A program made the position numbers and the translations under genes. Shown here one piece after another: positions 61,865-64,000 of a DNA stretch of 64,000 bases; within the stretch, counting starts at the first letter, position 1, and each line of letters opens with the position of its first letter. The stretch is from Nyssa sinensis (taxonomy: Eukaryota; Streptophyta; Magnoliopsida; Cornales; Nyssaceae), in NCBI GenBank assembly GCA_008638375.1, contig CM018051.1:31752740-31816739 (forward strand), in the 5' to 3' direction. A model generated the notes under the pieces. The model saw only the letters and a program-made list of their open reading frames with translations. It was not told where the DNA came from and did no database searches.

Positions 61865-63055
61865 AGGTGTTAAAAGAACATTAAGTAGGTACTTTTCAAC
61901 ACTTCACAATTTCGAAGTAACAACCACAATATATCATGACACACTTGCCTAATCAACACCTACATAACTAATGTCGACCATCCCTACTCGTTTGTTACAC
62001 TAAACAATTTATACCGAGTTCTAACATAGCCCCCTACTAAGAAGGATTTTATCTAAACAATGTAATACACGCATACTTAAACATTTGAACACTAGCAAGG
62101 TTTAACTCCCAGTGAATACTATCCAAAACAATACATCTCTCAACAACCAGGGTTTAACACAAGAACAGCTTTAAAAAATTCTAAAGATAAACACTCTAAG
62201 CATCCATCTATACACACAAGGCTCCACAATCCAAATCCTTATTCTAGCATTTTAAAGTTTGATGTGTCTTTTATTATCTCTTACTTTTATAGCTAGGTGA
62301 TAACCCTTCATGGATTACAGCTCCTTTCATTACTTGCTGATGGGGTACCATCCATCAGCTGTAACTCAAGACCTGAGACCAATCCAGTCTGTATAAATAT
62401 CATAGTCATAGTATTATAATCCATGAAAATTAGTTACTAACCTAGCACACTCATATAGAATCCCTGAACAACAGTCAACCGGGTAAACAACTAGGTTCAC
62501 AACCTGTCTCCTAAGTAACTAGGCATAATGTCTATCGTACAGATAACTAAGTGTACAACCCACACCTCAAATGACTAGGCACACCGTCTATCCCCTAAAG
62601 TATACGGTCTATCATATTGACATGAGTTTCTAATCTTAGTCAACCTCCACAAAAAAAAATAATTCGTATGCTCCCTATCTACCGGAAAATCAGGCATAGT
62701 GCATACTCGTGCACACCAATACGACATGTGTATATATAAAATATTTGAGCTAAAAGCTCAGTCATGTTCTCATCCGCAACTAGGGAGTACGTATAGCATG
62801 TCATAATGTACACTTAACAAATTCTCACACATTATACATGTCATGCATCTTACCACATTAAATCACGTAATCATGCATCATAACATATCATCAATCAACA
62901 CGTAATCACAACAAGTCATGCATCAGGACATATGATTACATAACACATAAGGCCCTACCGCATGCCACTAACAGTTCACACTAAGTCATCACTTCTACTC
63001 TAGGGTCTCATGGTGTTTTAACAACACCCCACGGTCTCTAGGTATTCGAACCTAA
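61865..63055 (-). other. 5' leader of TekA
   Basis: Non-coding. It has repeats of 'AACTAGGCACACCGTCTATC' type (62480-62610) and matches 31011-33850 in the left element. No further structure was recognised. Confidence 0.6.
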
Positions 63056-63067
63056 GCTCTGATACCA
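63056..63067 (-). promoter_or_regulatory. Primer binding site, initiator tRNA-Met
   Basis: On the minus strand TGGTATCAGAGC lies three bases after the end of the 5' LTR. Confidence 0.93.
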
Positions 63068-63070
63068 CGT

Positions 63071-64000
63071 TGTCACGCCCCGAATTCCAGCGAACCCGAG
63101 GCGCGAGTAACGAGACAAAAGAAATAAAATAATAATGGAATAAAAGATAATTAATGACAATCACATACATTCTACATACTGTTCTGATACACACAGAAGG
63201 TCTAATCCATCTATTCACAACATATAAAATAAAATACAGTCTCGGGCTTATGCCCTTACACAGTATCAAAAGCGCCCCGTGGGCCTAACATAGTCCCTAA
63301 TCAGATCATCTCCTCGTCTCGTACGGCTGGGACGTCATCTGAAATGTTTGCCCCAATAAAGGGGTCAGCTCAACATGCTGGTACAATATAATGCTAATGC
63401 AAGAAACAAAACTAAGGTCGTGGCATGTGCAAGTGTACGGTTATTTCTATATGGCATTCGATATCATGATGGCAGCATATAAACAATATGCAGTATATGA
63501 ACTGTATGCGTGACACACCCATGCAACTCTATGCCACCCATGTCTCATGATACGGTCATTCTCCGCTGGCATGAGTACCGCCGCGTATGTCTCGCTTCAC
63601 GGTCCGGAATCCGTCAGGCAGGCAAGTACCTATTGGCCGATTTTGGGTTTTTCACCACAGGATCTGCACCCTCATAATGCAAGGCACCAAGTGCTTACCC
63701 ACGCCATGTCCAAGGAATCACACTATGCCAATATGCTCTGATGTCATCATGTCATAATGTAATCTCAATGATGCATCTCATTCATACATAAAGCATGCCT
63801 TCAAGTACACAATTCATAATATCAACAGTTCTTCAAAGCATATAATTCACACACCACACTAACACATGCGATATACTCATAATTATCATCCAACTTAACA
63901 AGATAGCGCGTAGCACATAAGCATGTGAACACTCAAGCAAACATGTGAACAATCAATGCAGCAAAGCAAGTATTCCTAATCTCAATTCTATTTCTTACTT
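63071..64000 (-). repeat. 5' LTR of TekA, cut by window end
   Basis: It is identical by eye to 55282-56211 over all 930 bases. If full length it would end near position 66114. Confidence 0.93.

Larger units (their letters stand above)
55282..64000 (-). mobile_element. TekA: Del/Tekay-type chromovirus, defective, runs off the window
   Basis: On the minus strand: 5' LTR (63071 to beyond 64000), initiator-Met primer site, leader, truncated gag, about 1.65 kb without pol domains, integrase remnant with chromodomain, purine tract, 3' LTR (55282-58325). The chromodomain and integrase style place it in the Del/Tekay chromoviruses. Protease, reverse transcriptase and RNase H are missing. The two LTRs are identical over all 930 bases visible in both, so transposition was recent. 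It sits inside LTR G. Confidence 0.92.

Noticed and set aside
63056..63067. Endogenous pararetrovirus, suggested by the Met primer site
   Set aside because: The same primer site is used by LTR elements; flanking LTRs, an integrase remnant and a chromodomain identify a Gypsy element.

Overview
This is repetitive plant nuclear DNA, almost certainly from an angiosperm with a large, transposon-rich genome; the species cannot be fixed from the sequence. Nothing bacterial, organellar or CRISPR-like is present. I find no intact host gene. Nearly every kilobase can be assigned to LTR retrotransposons of the Ty3/Gypsy superfamily, stacked inside one another. The only clearly host-derived coding sequence is one exon resembling the bromodomain of the histone acetyltransferase GCN5 (about 11.97-12.11 kb).

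Layout, left to right. (1) 1-2696: right-hand part of a very long LTR ('XL-LTR', minus). (2) 2697-3945 and 22215-24743: remains of a Tat-type Gypsy element with an intron-containing ORF antisense to its LTRs, split by (3) an 18.27-kb Athila-type element at 3946-22214. That element has matching 1217-bp LTRs, a TCTGG target duplication, a tRNA-Asp primer site, decayed gag-pol and a broken downstream ORF; the ORF is itself split by a 5284-bp XL solo LTR (13506-18789, target duplication CCCTA). (4) 24744-25989: unassigned sequence. (5) 25990-31010: part of a minus-strand LTR ('F') carrying a plus-strand solo LTR ('E', 26414-29666, duplication GTTAT). (6) 31011-33870: leader and initiator-Met primer site of a minus-strand element, holding a 1641-bp solo LTR (31301-32941, duplication AACAT). 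(7) 33871-42627: LTR 'C', split by a 6201-bp XL solo LTR (35578-41778, duplication ATTCT) and cut off by (8) element 'H' (42628-48790), with a 4.28-kb LTR, a non-coding 0.87-kb interior and a truncated second LTR. (9) 48791-53147: unassigned or leader sequence containing solo LTR 'D' (50276-53074, duplication AGTCC). (10) 53148-55281: LTR 'G', a minus-strand relative of H, interrupted by (11) 'TekA' (55282 to beyond the window), a Del/Tekay-type chromovirus with a damaged interior but LTRs identical over all 930 comparable bases.

Functionally this is a record of insertion, LTR-LTR recombination (five solo LTRs with matching target duplications) and decay. The most unusual signals are: TekA's identical LTRs despite a defective interior; its apparently mosaic LTR; a tRNA-like segment antisense inside every XL-LTR copy; a module of about 136 bp shared by several LTR families; a paired palindrome array (GCTCGAGC) after the Athila integrase; a hairpin repeat array next to the H primer site; and the captured GCN5 exon. 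All alignments were made by eye, so divergence values are rough.
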